NCBI GenBank assembly: GCA_965222005.1
Contig: OZ244935.1
Location: forward strand, 868,001 to 932,000
Reading direction: 5' to 3'
Source of the DNA: CBDCTM01 sp965222005
GTDB lineage: Bacteria > Bacteroidota > Bacteroidia > Chitinophagales > Saprospiraceae
Length of the DNA stretch: 64,000 nucleotides
Shown here: piece by piece, positions 1 through 12,679 of the stretch
Position numbering within the stretch: position 1 is the first letter of the stretch
How the letters are laid out: the number at the start of each line of letters is the position of its first letter
The notes under the pieces: generated by a model
Told to the model about the DNA's origin: nothing
Databases searched by the model: none
What the model saw: the letters and a program-made list of their open reading frames with translations, nothing else
Made by a program: the position numbers and the translations under genes

Positions 1-2
1 TG

Positions 3-674
3 GTCGATGAGGTTATCCTTTGCGATGATGCCAGTAGCGACAACACCTCCCAGCTTGCCAGCGAGATTGGCATTGAGCATATCATTGTCCACAAAAGCAA
101 CAAGGGATACGGAGGCAACCAAAAGTCGTTGTACAATAAATCATTGGAGCTAGGGGCGGATATCGTTATTATGCTGCATCCCGATTATCAGTACACTCCA
201 AAGTTGATCCCAGCGATGGTCAATATTATCGGCGATGAGCTGTATCCGGTGGTGCTGGGGTCTCGCATATTGGGCAAAGGAGCATTGAAAGGAGGAATGC
301 CCTTGTACAAATATATCGCCAACCGCCTGCTTACCTTCACCCAAAATTTGTTGGTCAATTACAAACTTTCGGAATACCACACCGGCTATCGGTCCTTTAG
401 CAAAGAAGTGCTCTGCGGCATAAACTTCAATGCCAATTCGGATGACTTTGTTTTCGACAATGAAATGCTCTCGCAGATCATATACGCAGGCTTTCCGATA
501 GCTGAACTAACCTGCCCGACCAAATATTTCGAGGAAGCATCTTCCATCAATCTTAGCCGGAGCATAAAGTATGGCCTGGGAGTGCTGAGGGTGTCTTTCA
601 ACCATTTCCTACAAAGGCTGGGAGTAGTGAAGTTAAAGATGTACGAACGGCCAGGAGAAAGCGGGCAAAGCTAA
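3..674 (+). CDS. Family 2 glycosyltransferase, 5' end missing
   Basis: The reading frame is open from the left edge, so the N-terminus lies outside the window. The first visible residues read VDEVILCDDASSDNTSQLA, the DDaSsDnT nucleotide-binding motif of GT-A glycosyltransferases; the rest (YNKSLELGADIVIMLHPDYQYTP) continues the fold, with the divalent-metal acidic motif probably represented by HPDYQY. A TTG codon at 129 is internal and not the start. Proteins of this kind transfer a sugar from a nucleotide or dolichol/undecaprenyl donor to lipids or polysaccharides at the inner membrane. No membrane segment is evident in the visible C-terminal part. Substrate cannot be told from sequence. The gene ends 14 bases before the next candidate gene on the other strand. 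Confidence 0.9.
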   Translation, partial: VDEVILCDDASSDNTSQLASEIGIEHIIVHKSNKGYGGNQKSLYNKSLELGADIVIMLHPDYQYTPKLIPAMVNIIGDELYPVVLGSRILGKGALKGGMPLYKYIANRLLTFTQNLLVNYKLSEYHTGYRSFSKEVLCGINFNANSDDFVFDNEMLSQIIYAGFPIAELTCPTKYFEEASSINLSRSIKYGLGVLRVSFNHFLQRLGVVKLKMYERPGESGQS

Positions 675-687
675 ACGAATGAAAGGC

Positions 688-900
688 TCATTCGCCAATA
701 AAATCCATCGCTTTTTTGCCCAACAGAATAATGGCAAGGATGAGGGTGTATGTTAGTGTAGCTGTCATAATTCCGGCCCAAAGGTAATTATATTTTTTAA
801 TTTGCAAGCACTTGTTGACAATAAGAAAACGGAAAGTGGCCCGGCTCATTTTAGCACCGGGCCTGTAAATATGGCTGCCACCTGACATTTCTCCGATCAT
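688..900 (-). CDS. Possible small membrane protein
   Basis: An open frame of 70 codons lies antisense between the glycosyltransferase and the TIGR02757 gene. Its second half is a convincing single membrane helix (about residues 40-62, WAGIMTATLTYTLILAIILL) followed by a short charged tail, KKAMDFIGE. The first half has no obvious character, so the true start may be an internal codon, for example the ATG about 17 codons in. The ATG drawn here overlaps the start of the divergent gene through a shared CATG. No family is recognised. It could be a chance frame, but the helix with flanking Lys/Tyr residues is typical of real small inner-membrane proteins. Confidence 0.35.
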   Translation of the reverse strand: MIGEMSGGSHIYRPGAKMSRATFRFLIVNKCLQIKKYNYLWAGIMTATLTYTLILAIILLGKKAMDFIGE

Positions 901-1687
901 GAATCAAGCTTTGCGTGTTTACCTCGACGAGTGCGTGGAACAATACAATCAACCCGTCTTTATCGAATCGGATCCTATCTGTATTCCACATCAGTTCAGC
1001 AAGCTCCAGGATATTGAAATTATGGGCTTTTGGGTGTCCATGCTAGCCTGGGGGCAGCGCAAGACCATCATCAGCAAGGCTCGCCAGCTGGTTGAGCGGA
1101 TGGATGGAGCGCCCCATGATTTTATTGTCGGCCACACAGAAAAGGATCGCACGGCCTTTCTTTCTTTTAAGCATCGCACTTTTCAGGCTACTGACACACT
1201 TTATTTTCTGGAGTTTTTACAACACTATTACCAAAAACATGACTCTCTGGAAACGGCCTTTAGCCGGCACCTGGCCAAAGGAGCAACGACTACGGAGGCT
1301 GCACTCAGGGGCTTTCACGATCAATTTTTTGCATTGCCCGACGCCCCTCAGCGAACCCGAAAACATGTAGCCACGCCTTCCCGAAAGTCGAGCTGCAAAC
1401 GCCTAAATATGTTTCTCCGGTGGATGGTTCGGCAGGATGATAAAGGAGTGGATTTCGGATTGTGGAAGAGCATGAGTCCGTCACAATTGCTTATACCTCT
1501 GGATGTGCATGTGGAGCGGGTGGCGCGTTATTTAGGGTTACTTGAACGTACGCAACGCGATTGGAAGGCAGTTATTGAACTTACGGAGGCCGTCCGGCAA
1601 TTTGATCGTGACGATCCTGTGAAGTATGATTTTGCTCTTTTCGGGATCAGCACCCAGCAAAAAGAGTGGCCGGTTTTTAACTATTGA
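899..1687 (+). CDS. TIGR02757 (DUF2400) family protein
   Basis: The 262-residue product matches the TIGR02757/DUF2400 family, common in Bacteroidota and related to helix-hairpin-helix DNA glycosylase folds; its function is not established. Recognisable segments are DIEIMGFWVSMLAWGQRKTII near residue 40, the central FKHRTF region, the block KRLNMFLRWMVRQDDKGVDFGLW around residue 165, and the PLDVHVERVARYLGL segment near residue 200. The length is usual for the family. The gene stands alone between a glycosyltransferase and a convergent DUF4783 gene. No signal peptide is present, so a cytoplasmic protein is expected. Confidence 0.9.
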   Translation: MNQALRVYLDECVEQYNQPVFIESDPICIPHQFSKLQDIEIMGFWVSMLAWGQRKTIISKARQLVERMDGAPHDFIVGHTEKDRTAFLSFKHRTFQATDTLYFLEFLQHYYQKHDSLETAFSRHLAKGATTTEAALRGFHDQFFALPDAPQRTRKHVATPSRKSSCKRLNMFLRWMVRQDDKGVDFGLWKSMSPSQLLIPLDVHVERVARYLGLLERTQRDWKAVIELTEAVRQFDRDDPVKYDFALFGISTQQKEWPVFNY

Positions 1688-1694
1688 GAGCAAT

Positions 1695-1723
1695 AAAAAA
1701 GCTCGGCTTTGAATAAGCCGAGC
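1695..1723 (-). terminator. Rho-independent terminator after DUF4783 gene
   Basis: A perfect 9-bp stem (GCTCGGCTT at 1701-1709 with AAGCCGAGC at 1715-1723) and 5-base loop is followed, read on the minus strand, by a run of T (the A-run at 1695-1700). It lies between two convergent genes. The T-run is on the minus side only, so it mainly ends the minus-strand gene. Confidence 0.85.
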
Positions 1724-1748
1724 CCGGTATATTAAGTTATAGTGGATT

Positions 1749-2135
1749 TTAATCTTCGTCGATACGCAACTCCTGGATGATGTAGCGACTGCCATCAATT
1801 TTCATGTAGAGATAAACGCGAAAGGTGCCGTTCCCAGTTTTCAGATTGCCAATAGCGTACTTAGAGTTTTCTTTTTTCGAAGCGCCGCTATGCACCTGAT
1901 TGTAGGCATTGGGCTTGTTGGCAGTAAAAAAAGTATTGACTACCCGCTCGGCATTTGACTTATCGTAGGTGTCCTCCTCATCGAAGATGGCAATGTCCAC
2001 ATTGTCGTCAAAATACTCAGAAAGGGCCTTAGCATCTCCCCGTTCAATAGCTTTTGAGATATTGCTGAGGCTGACATTTGGGCTAACCATTGCCAGAAAA
2101 GGAGAGAACATAAGCAAAAACATCAACGTTTTCAT
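1749..2135 (-). CDS. DUF4783 family exported protein
   Basis: A 128-residue protein with an N-terminal signal sequence (MKTLMFLLMFSPFLAMVSP) followed by an NTF2-like body: SNISKAIERGDAKALSEYFDDNVDIAIFDEE and the end segment RVYLYMKIDGSRYIIQELRI. This is the DUF4783 family, found almost only in Bacteroidota and of unknown function; NTF2-like folds often bind small ligands or form dimers. Export to the periplasm is inferred from the signal sequence. It is monocistronic, with its own terminator 26 bases downstream. Confidence 0.88.
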   Translation of the reverse strand: MKTLMFLLMFSPFLAMVSPNVSLSNISKAIERGDAKALSEYFDDNVDIAIFDEEDTYDKSNAERVVNTFFTANKPNAYNQVHSGASKKENSKYAIGNLKTGNGTFRVYLYMKIDGSRYIIQELRIDED

Positions 2136-2469
2136 GATTCATGGATTTTATAAAAAGATTGTCTAAATCTTTGCCAATATTAGACGACATAAAACTAAAA
2201 GATATACATCAGAGAAGCAAGCCATCGCATTTTTTAGGCTTTCAATGGTGCCTTTTTGACAAATACTGTAAAACAAACATAGCCGTATTTAAAGCGTAAC
2301 TAGCTGATTTTCAGCAAGTTGCAAGCTAGCCCGTTCGTTCTCTTTGCTCATTATCAACCCCTAAAGATAACGACTTAAAATATTGTTAAATTACACCTCA
2401 AATGTTAAGAAAAATAGCGAATCAGCTACTTTGTTGATCTTTAGTAGCTTCTACTGAATCGGTTAAAAT
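2136..2469. other. Divergent intergenic region
   Basis: These 334 bases separate the divergent DUF4783 and gpmI genes and are AT-rich, as expected of a promoter region. One match to the Bacteroidota -7 element read on the minus strand is present (CAAACATA near 2272), but no convincing -33 partner was found at the normal distance, and no full promoter for gpmI could be assigned. No small gene or stable hairpin was recognised. Confidence 0.4.
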
Positions 2470-4011
2470 ATGTCAATTTCACCAAAAGCAATGCTCATAA
2501 TCCTTGATGGCTGGGGGATCGGTACCCAGCCTCATGCAGATGCCATTGCTCAAGCCAATACGCCCTTTGCAGATAATTTAATGGCCAATTTTCCCAATTC
2601 ACGCCTCATTACCTTTGGGGAGGATGTTGGTTTGCCAGAGGGGCAGATGGGTAATTCCGAGGTTGGGCATTTGAATATTGGAGCAGGCAGGGTGGTGTAT
2701 CAATCGCTGGCACGCATCAATAAAGCGATCAGCAGTGGGCAGATGGAGCGAAATGAGAAATTGCAGGCCGCATTCCGCGCTGCTTGCCGGGAGGAAAGCG
2801 CAGTGCATTTAATGGGCTTGGTTTCTGATGGCGGTGTGCATTCCCATATTGATCATTTAAAAGCAATGATAGACATAGCTGAAAAATTGGGACCTGAACG
2901 GCTATTTGTGCATGCTTTTACGGATGGACGAGATGTAGATCCCGAAAGCGGGGCCGGGTTTATACAGGAATTGGAGGACTATGTGGCGAATAAAAATACA
3001 GAAATCGCTACGGTGATCGGGCGGTATTTTGCAATGGATCGTGACGAGCGGTGGGAGCGTATTAAGAAGGCCTACGATCTACTGGTGCATGGCAAAGGGG
3101 AGGCAAGTAATGATCTCGTACAAGCCATTCGCCGGCATTATAGCGGTGGCACTACGGATGAATTTTTGCCCCCTTTGGTCAAGCTGGGGGGGAACGGAGA
3201 ACCGATGGCCTGCCTTAAACCTGGCGACCTGCTGATTTGCTTTAATTTTCGAACTGACCGGCCCCGGCAAATTTCCAGGGCTTTGACCCAGCAAGATTTC
3301 CCCGCTTATGACATGCATGCGTTGGACATTCGCTACTTAACAATGAGTCGGTATGATGATACTTTCGAAAAGATTGAGGTGCTTTTTGAGAACGAGGATA
3401 TCCCAAATACCCTGGGCGAAACACTTGCAAAGGCTGGTAAAACACAATTGCGCATTGCCGAAACGGAGAAATACCCACATGTTACGTACTTTTTTTCGGG
3501 GGGCAGAGAAACTGCTTTTAATGGCGAGTGTAGAATTTTGATCCCCTCTCCCAAAGTAGCTACCTATGATTTGCAACCAGAGATGAGTGCTTTGGAAATG
3601 ACCTCCGCAGTCATTGATCACATTGAAAGCAATCAACCTGATTTTATATGCCTCAACTATGCCAATACCGACATGGTGGGGCATACAGGGGTCTTTGAGG
3701 CGGCTATGAAGGCAGCAGAAACGGTGGATGGTTGTTTAAAAAAGTTAGTAGAGACGGCGCTCAGCTATGATTACAGCCTTGTGATTATTGCCGATCATGG
3801 CAATTCGGATTTTATGATTAATGAAGACGGGAGCCCCAATACAGCACATACTAAAAACCTGGTTCCTTGTATTTTTGTTAGTCGTGATAAAGTGCAAAAA
3901 TATCTTGTGAAGGATGGTCGATTGGCAGATATAGCTCCAACTTTATTAGGTATTATGGGGCTTGAAGTCCCGGATGAAATGAATGGTGTTAATTTATTGA
4001 TTGCAAAATAG
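2470..4011 (+). CDS. gpmI: 2,3-bisphosphoglycerate-independent phosphoglycerate mutase
   Basis: A 513-residue cytoplasmic enzyme converting 3-phosphoglycerate to 2-phosphoglycerate in glycolysis and gluconeogenesis, using two Mn ions and a phosphoserine intermediate. The metal-binding start ILDGWGIG is at residues 8-15 and the catalytic serine lies in MGNSEVGHLNIGAGR near residue 62. The phosphotransferase substrate loop DGRDVDP, the segment YFAMDRDERWER, and the C-terminal metal ligands in YANTDMVGHTG and ADHGNSD are all present. Length and architecture are those of the family. Nine bases separate it from the following lipoprotein gene, so the two may be co-transcribed. Confidence 0.98.
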   Translation: MSISPKAMLIILDGWGIGTQPHADAIAQANTPFADNLMANFPNSRLITFGEDVGLPEGQMGNSEVGHLNIGAGRVVYQSLARINKAISSGQMERNEKLQAAFRAACREESAVHLMGLVSDGGVHSHIDHLKAMIDIAEKLGPERLFVHAFTDGRDVDPESGAGFIQELEDYVANKNTEIATVIGRYFAMDRDERWERIKKAYDLLVHGKGEASNDLVQAIRRHYSGGTTDEFLPPLVKLGGNGEPMACLKPGDLLICFNFRTDRPRQISRALTQQDFPAYDMHALDIRYLTMSRYDDTFEKIEVLFENEDIPNTLGETLAKAGKTQLRIAETEKYPHVTYFFSGGRETAFNGECRILIPSPKVATYDLQPEMSALEMTSAVIDHIESNQPDFICLNYANTDMVGHTGVFEAAMKAAETVDGCLKKLVETALSYDYSLVIIADHGNSDFMINEDGSPNTAHTKNLVPCIFVSRDKVQKYLVKDGRLADIAPTLLGIMGLEVPDEMNGVNLLIAK

Positions 4012-4020
4012 AAATAGCCC

Positions 4021-4566
4021 ATGAAGGCTTATATAATTTTTCTTATTGTACCAATTGCATTGGGGCTTGCTTGCAGTGATCGTGCGATGGACGATATGCC
4101 GACAAAGTTGTTTTTCGATCTGGAGGATTACTTCAATCAAGAGAAAGCACGCCTTCACACACAGCAGGCCCAAAAAACGGTGAGCATTAATGGGGTAGAG
4201 GAGGTTCAGAATATCAATGGTGGTAGTTTTGATGATGAGTTTGAATTATTTGCCAATTCTGATATCAATAAGATTGCCTGGCTGGATAAATACCGTGTGG
4301 ATAGCCTTTATAATTATAATGGAGATTTGCTCAGTAAAATCACCTATACGGCCCTGGATGAAAATCTGCGAACTCAGTTGCTCGAAGTAATCTATGATAA
4401 CAATCAGGTGACCCGGATCAATATTGACAACCTCATGAAGAGCATTATTGTAGATGCCCGCCAAACACTGACTTATATTTCGGGAAAACAAATCAAGATC
4501 AAGAGTGGCCAAAAGGTTTTATTTGGCGAGGATAGAGCTTTTGAAATAAACATTGAATTTTTGTAG
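4021..4566 (+). CDS. Uncharacterised lipoprotein
   Basis: A 181-residue product with a signal peptide ending in a lipobox (LGLAC, Cys at about residue 18), so it is probably a lipoprotein anchored in the envelope. The body is acidic and beta-rich in appearance, with segments such as KTVSINGVEEVQNING and KITYTALDENLR. No known family was recognised; similar small lipoproteins occur beside gpmI in some Bacteroidota, but that recollection is not strong. It follows gpmI by nine bases and precedes the convergent rRNA operon. Confidence 0.75.
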   Translation: MKAYIIFLIVPIALGLACSDRAMDDMPTKLFFDLEDYFNQEKARLHTQQAQKTVSINGVEEVQNINGGSFDDEFELFANSDINKIAWLDKYRVDSLYNYNGDLLSKITYTALDENLRTQLLEVIYDNNQVTRINIDNLMKSIIVDARQTLTYISGKQIKIKSGQKVLFGEDRAFEINIEFL

Positions 4567-4660
4567 GAAGGAATGTTTGCCAGTCGTGAATCTGTCGTTC
4601 ATCATCGGCGCTGAGGAGCTTGCCTTTTCTTTTTTAACTTTGACCCACTTTCCAAAACAG

Positions 4661-4696
4661 CAAATGCCCCGTCGATACAAAAGATCAACGGGGCGT
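4661..4696 (-). terminator. Probable rRNA operon terminator
   Basis: Inverted repeat GCCCCGT (4666-4672) and ACGGGGC (4688-4694) with a 15-base loop lies just past the 3' end of 5S rRNA on the minus strand. Downstream on that strand the sequence is T-rich but lacks a clean T-run, so the assignment rests on position and stem strength. Confidence 0.6.
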
Positions 4697-4709
4697 TGCA
4701 TGAAGTTTG

Positions 4710-4821
4710 TGTTGGCGGCGACCTACTCTCCCACCCAGGGGCAGTACCATCGGCGCTGAGGGGCTTAACTACTCTGTTCGGAATGGTAAGAGGTGAGCCC
4801 CCTCGCTATAGCCACCAACAA
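4710..4821 (-). rRNA. rrf: 5S ribosomal RNA
   Basis: Read on the minus strand, the segment contains the conserved 5S blocks around CCGAACAGAGTAGTTAAGCC and GATGGTACTGCC, and ends in GGAGAGTAGGTCGCCGCC. The two ends (GTTGGTGGC and GCCGCCAAC) pair as helix I. The length of about 112 nt is normal. It is the last gene of the rRNA operon. Ends are estimated to within a few bases. Confidence 0.95.
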
Positions 4822-4946
4822 TTCTTAAGTTTCGTTAGTTGGATCTTGTTTGGGAAGATGACAAAATCTGGGAGGAGTAAAGAGGAGTAAAAGAGGCGTT
4901 TGATGTAGAGCGGCTTTAGAAGCTTTTTTAAAGCTTTTAAAAAAAA

Positions 4947-7823
<2,877 letters not shown>

Positions 7824-8092
7824 CTTCGCGCTCTTTACATGTTTCGCTCGTTTACTCGTGTTTTACTCTCCCAGTCTTGTCAATGATCTTGCATCTTCCG
7901 TAGCCCCTTGGCTACTTCCAACTTTGACCCACAGCCAGGATTCGAACCTGATAAAATTTCCACTTGTGGGAATAGTTTGACAGTTAAAGACCTACTTGAG
8001 GGTAAAGAAGGAGTGCTAAAAGGAGAGATGCGAGCTAGCAGTAGTGTTGTACTGGTACAAAGCTGTACAAAAAGAAAGACTCAAACTCTGTA
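7824..8092 (-). other. 16S-23S internal transcribed spacer
   Basis: About 270 bases between the two large rRNAs. Many bacteria carry tRNA-Ile and tRNA-Ala here, but no complete cloverleaf is present on either strand. A short hairpin (TAGCC-cctt-GGCTA near 7900) and a tRNA acceptor/T-arm-like minihelix (7928-7970, entered separately) are the only structures recognised. Confidence 0.8.
7928..7970 (-). ncRNA. tRNA-like minihelix (acceptor plus T-arm remnant)
   Basis: Read on the minus strand, CCCACA (7970-7965) can pair with TGTGGG (7933-7928), and between them lies a textbook T-arm: CAGG, the loop TTCGAAT, and CCTG. D-arm and anticodon arm are absent: only about 15 bases lie between the acceptor-like strand and the T-stem. 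It sits where Ile/Ala tRNAs usually occur in the rRNA spacer, so a deletion remnant of a spacer tRNA is the simplest reading. A structural role in rRNA processing is an alternative. The pairing was judged by eye. Confidence 0.55.
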
Positions 8093-9618
<1,526 letters not shown>

Positions 9619-9896
9619 TAAGTATCTTCGACCGCAGATGGGCCTGCCCTTAAAGCAAACTCCTCAACGGACTTAGTTCACTATTCTAGAGTCCTCCTGC
9701 TTGTGCCTCGAAAGGCACTGCTCGTCTTTTTGATGCACTCGCAAAAATTCTTTTACGCGCTCTCTTCTTTACCTTTACTCAAGTAGTGTCAATGAACTTG
9801 TGCAAGGACTTCCAAACTCCGCCTACCGACTTTCGGTAAACCCTTTGAAAACCTCGCTTTTTTTCTTCTTTATTCGCCTTCTTTTTAAGGCGAGTG

Positions 9897-9928
9897 CAAA
9901 GGTAGATACTTATCTCCGATTTTACAAA
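9897..9928 (-). promoter_or_regulatory. rRNA operon promoter
   Basis: On the minus strand a -33 element TTTG (complement CAAA at 9925-9928) is followed after exactly 20 bases by a -7 element TACCTTTG (complement CAAAGGTA at 9897-9904). This is the known Bacteroidota primary-sigma promoter form. Transcription would start near 9890 and give a leader of about 270 nt before 16S, beginning with a small hairpin (CGCCTT/AAGGCG at 9875-9892). Between 9929 and 10209 no gene was recognised, only a 6-bp hairpin TTGCCAGACTGGCAA near 10016. Confidence 0.85.
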
Positions 9929-10209
9929 TACCTATTCACTTTTTGCAATAAAAATTCAGAAAAATATTCAGGGGTTAAACACCTTGGTAGTTCTCGAAAA
10001 AATAGAGCACATACTTGCCAGACTGGCAAATAAAGGTGTGACAAGTTATGATTTTTATAAATATGATGCAAGGGGCAGACATATTACCCATTTAAAAATT
10101 GGATCATACATTTTTTGCCTTCAGCTTTTGCTAAATTGATCTGATGATTAATATCTTTCCTTTGCCACAAAAAGCAGAGTCCTTATTGCTGCAAGTAGCA
10201 TAAAAGGGC

Positions 10210-10217
10210 TAATTTTG
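10210..10217 (+). promoter_or_regulatory. Candidate serC promoter -7 element
   Basis: TAATTTTG matches the Bacteroidota -7 consensus TAnnTTTG, 49 bases upstream of the serC start codon. No clear TTTG was found at the -33 distance, so confidence is moderate. Confidence 0.5.
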
Positions 10218-10230
10218 CCCTCCTATCATC

Positions 10231-10260
10231 ATTAATAAATTCTTTATTAATAAATTCTTT
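10231..10260 (+). repeat. Tandem 15-bp duplication in serC leader
   Basis: The 15-base unit ATTAATAAATTCTTT occurs twice, perfectly and without spacing (10231-10245 and 10246-10260), ending five bases before the serC ATG. It therefore occupies the ribosome-binding region, which has no Shine-Dalgarno sequence. Confidence 0.9.
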
Positions 10261-10265
10261 TGACT

Positions 10266-11357
10266 ATGGAAGCAATCATAAAAACGAATAAGCAGTATAA
10301 CTTCAGTGCCGGACCAGCCATATTGCCTCAAGCTGTTTTGGCACAGGCGGCAGCCGCTGTGACCGATTTTAATGGTATGGGCTTGTCCATTCTTGAAATT
10401 TCTCACCGCAGTGAAGCATTTGTGGACGTACTCAATGAGGCTGCTGCTCTGGTAAAGGAACTAATAGGCCTTGATGATTCCTGGGCCGTGCTGTTTTTGA
10501 CAGGTGGGGCCAGTTCGCAATTTTATATGACGGCTATGAATTTGCTAAAAGAAGAACAACCTGCCTCTTATGTCGATACCGGCACTTGGTCAGCAAAAGC
10601 GATTAAAGAAGCGGAGGCTTTTGGAAAAATCAACGTCCTTGCTTCTTCCAAAGACAAAAACTACAGCTACATCCCAAAATCTTATTCCGTGCCCAATGAT
10701 GCTGCATACCTGCACCTGACAAGCAACAACACCATATTCGGCACCCAATACCATTGGTGGCCGGACACCGAGGTGCCATTCGTTTGCGATATGTCATCGG
10801 ATATTTTCAGCCGTACCATTGACCCGGATCGCTTTCAATTGATTTATGCCGGAGCGCAGAAAAACCTTGGCCCTGCAGGTGCTACACTGGTCATCGTCCG
10901 GAAGGATGTACTCGGTAAAGTAAATCGTCACATCCCAACAATGCTGGACTATCAAACGCATATCAAGAAAAATTCTGCTTTTAACACACCCCCTGTTTAT
11001 CCCATCTATGTATGTATGCTCACCCTGCGTTGGATAAAGGAGCTAGGCGGCTTGGAAGCTATGGCCAGCCACAATCAAGCTAAAGGGAAACTCCTTTATG
11101 ATGAAATTGATGACAACCCTTGCTTCCGGGGAACCGCAGCCAAAGAGGATCGATCCTTGATGAATGCCACCTTCGTAATGACTAATCCCGCATTGGACGA
11201 TCGATTTGCTGCCGATTGTAAAGCTGCTGGCTGTGTGGGTATAAAAGGCCACCGGTCGGTGGGTGGATTCAGGGCCTCTATATACAATGCCATGCCTATG
11301 GAAAGTGTACAGGTATTGGTGGATGTGATGCGCGATTTTGCAAAAAAACACGGTTAA
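10266..11357 (+). CDS. serC: Phosphoserine aminotransferase
   Basis: A 363-residue PLP enzyme making 3-phosphoserine from 3-phosphohydroxypyruvate and glutamate in serine synthesis; it also acts in vitamin B6 synthesis in some bacteria. The N-terminal YNFSAGPAILP, the segment LEISHRS, the phosphate-binding GGASSQFYM, and the PLP lysine in AGAQKNLGPAG (about residue 198) are present, with GFRASIYNAMP near the end. The ATG at 10266 is preferred over an in-frame TTG at 10260, since the protein then begins MEAIIKTNKQYNFSAGP. The next gene follows after 12 bases. Confidence 0.97.
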   Translation: MEAIIKTNKQYNFSAGPAILPQAVLAQAAAAVTDFNGMGLSILEISHRSEAFVDVLNEAAALVKELIGLDDSWAVLFLTGGASSQFYMTAMNLLKEEQPASYVDTGTWSAKAIKEAEAFGKINVLASSKDKNYSYIPKSYSVPNDAAYLHLTSNNTIFGTQYHWWPDTEVPFVCDMSSDIFSRTIDPDRFQLIYAGAQKNLGPAGATLVIVRKDVLGKVNRHIPTMLDYQTHIKKNSAFNTPPVYPIYVCMLTLRWIKELGGLEAMASHNQAKGKLLYDEIDDNPCFRGTAAKEDRSLMNATFVMTNPALDDRFAADCKAAGCVGIKGHRSVGGFRASIYNAMPMESVQVLVDVMRDFAKKHG

Positions 11358-11369
11358 ATTTAGTAAGCC

Positions 11370-12104
11370 TTGGCAGCTGAACATACCTATCTGGAAATTG
11401 AAGGAAGGCCCGTTCCCGCTAAAATATACCGGGAGTTTCGAGGCAGTGTTCGCGCATCTATTGGTAAAAAAGCTGTGATCTTACGCATGCCCAAGCTCCT
11501 CCCCCCCTGGGAACAACGCAAGCAACTGAAGTGGTTTGCTGATTGGGTGGCGGGGCAGTTTGAGAAAAATACCCACATCCGCAGCCGCTTTTGGGGAAAG
11601 ACTTATCAGGATGGTGATATCGTGGAAGTGGGTGATCGGCAATATTTGTTGAAAATTGAACTGTGCGATCGAAAGACGCATAGTGCTCGTTTGCGCAACG
11701 GAGTTATCCATTTCCGCCTAAACAAAGAGGTTGCCTGGCACGAATCGCAAAAGGGCATTCGCAAATTGTTGAGCCGCGTGGTCGGGCAGGATTTTTTACC
11801 CGATATCACCCGTAGGGTACACTGGCTCAACCAATTGCATTTTCAAAAATCTATCAAAAAAGTGTCGCTCAAAAATAATCAGAGCAATTGGGGTAGTTGC
11901 TCGGTCAACAATAATATCAATCTCTCTACCCGTTTGCTGTTTGCTCCGCCAAGCGTCATCGATTATGTAATCATTCACGAATTGGCTCATTTGACTGAGA
12001 TGAACCACTCCAAGAAATTTTGGGCGCTGGTACAAAAGGCGATGCCTGATTATAAGGAAAAGGAAAAGTGGCTCCGAGATAATGACCATTTGTGCAACTT
12101 CTGA
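11370..12104 (+). CDS. YgjP-like zinc metallopeptidase
   Basis: A 244-residue protein of the YgjP/DUF45 (M48-like, WLM-related) family. The zinc motif HELAHLTEMNHSKKFW is at residues 203-218, with two His and Glu in HExxH-like HELAH and the third His in NHSKKFW. Upstream blocks NNQSNWGSCSVNNNINLSTRLLFAP and the basic N-terminal half (REFRGSVRASIGKKAVILRMPK) fit the family. Two stop codons stand just upstream in frame, so translation must begin at TTG 11370 or later; the first internal ATG would remove conserved sequence. It is 12 bases after serC and probably in the same transcript. The biological substrate is not established. Confidence 0.88.
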   Translation: MAAEHTYLEIEGRPVPAKIYREFRGSVRASIGKKAVILRMPKLLPPWEQRKQLKWFADWVAGQFEKNTHIRSRFWGKTYQDGDIVEVGDRQYLLKIELCDRKTHSARLRNGVIHFRLNKEVAWHESQKGIRKLLSRVVGQDFLPDITRRVHWLNQLHFQKSIKKVSLKNNQSNWGSCSVNNNINLSTRLLFAPPSVIDYVIIHELAHLTEMNHSKKFWALVQKAMPDYKEKEKWLRDNDHLCNF

Positions 12105-12179
12105 TCTCTTACCATTACCACAACAGGCCCCCTGCCTGGTGGCAAGCGGCCTGTCGGTAAAGCCTTAGCCAACAATAAT

Positions 12180-12626
12180 TTACTCGGCTATCACTTCAAA
12201 TGGTATTTCCGGATTAATTTCCGGATGCAATTTTAATACAGCAGCATATGTGCCTATTTCTTTAACCTCTTCGGGCAATTGTATTTTCTTGCGATCCACC
12301 TCTACATCCAGTTGCTCTTTGAGGGCACTGGCAAGTTGTAGGTCGGTCACACTACCGAATATCTTGCCGCTGGTACCTGCTTTGGCACCGATTTTAAGGC
12401 TCTTGCCCTCCAACTTAGCGGCTATTTGCTTAAAGTGATCCAGCTTTTTCTCAAGCTGAGCCGCTTCCCGGCGGCGCAAATCATTGAGGCGGCGGCGATT
12501 GGTATCATTGGCGATCAATGCATAGCCTCTGGGAATCAGGTAGTTGCGAGCGAATCCGTTTTTTACCGTTACGAGCTCGTGCTTGCTACCCACTTTGTCA
12601 ATATCTTGAAGCAAAATAATTTCCAT
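12180..12626 (-). CDS. rplI: 50S ribosomal protein L9
   Basis: 148 residues beginning MEIILLQDIDKVGSKHELVTVKNGFARNYLIP-like, the canonical L9 start with its N-terminal rRNA-binding domain, a long basic connecting helix (residues about 45-75) and the C-terminal domain (IFGSVTDLQLASALKEQ). It is the third gene of an S6-S18-L9 operon, the usual order in bacteria, and its length is normal. Confidence 0.98.
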   Translation of the reverse strand: MEIILLQDIDKVGSKHELVTVKNGFARNYLIPRGYALIANDTNRRRLNDLRRREAAQLEKKLDHFKQIAAKLEGKSLKIGAKAGTSGKIFGSVTDLQLASALKEQLDVEVDRKKIQLPEEVKEIGTYAAVLKLHPEINPEIPFEVIAE

Positions 12627-12679
12627 AACATGAAGGATTAAAAGATTTTAAAAATTGGACTTTTCGTTGCTGATTAGCA

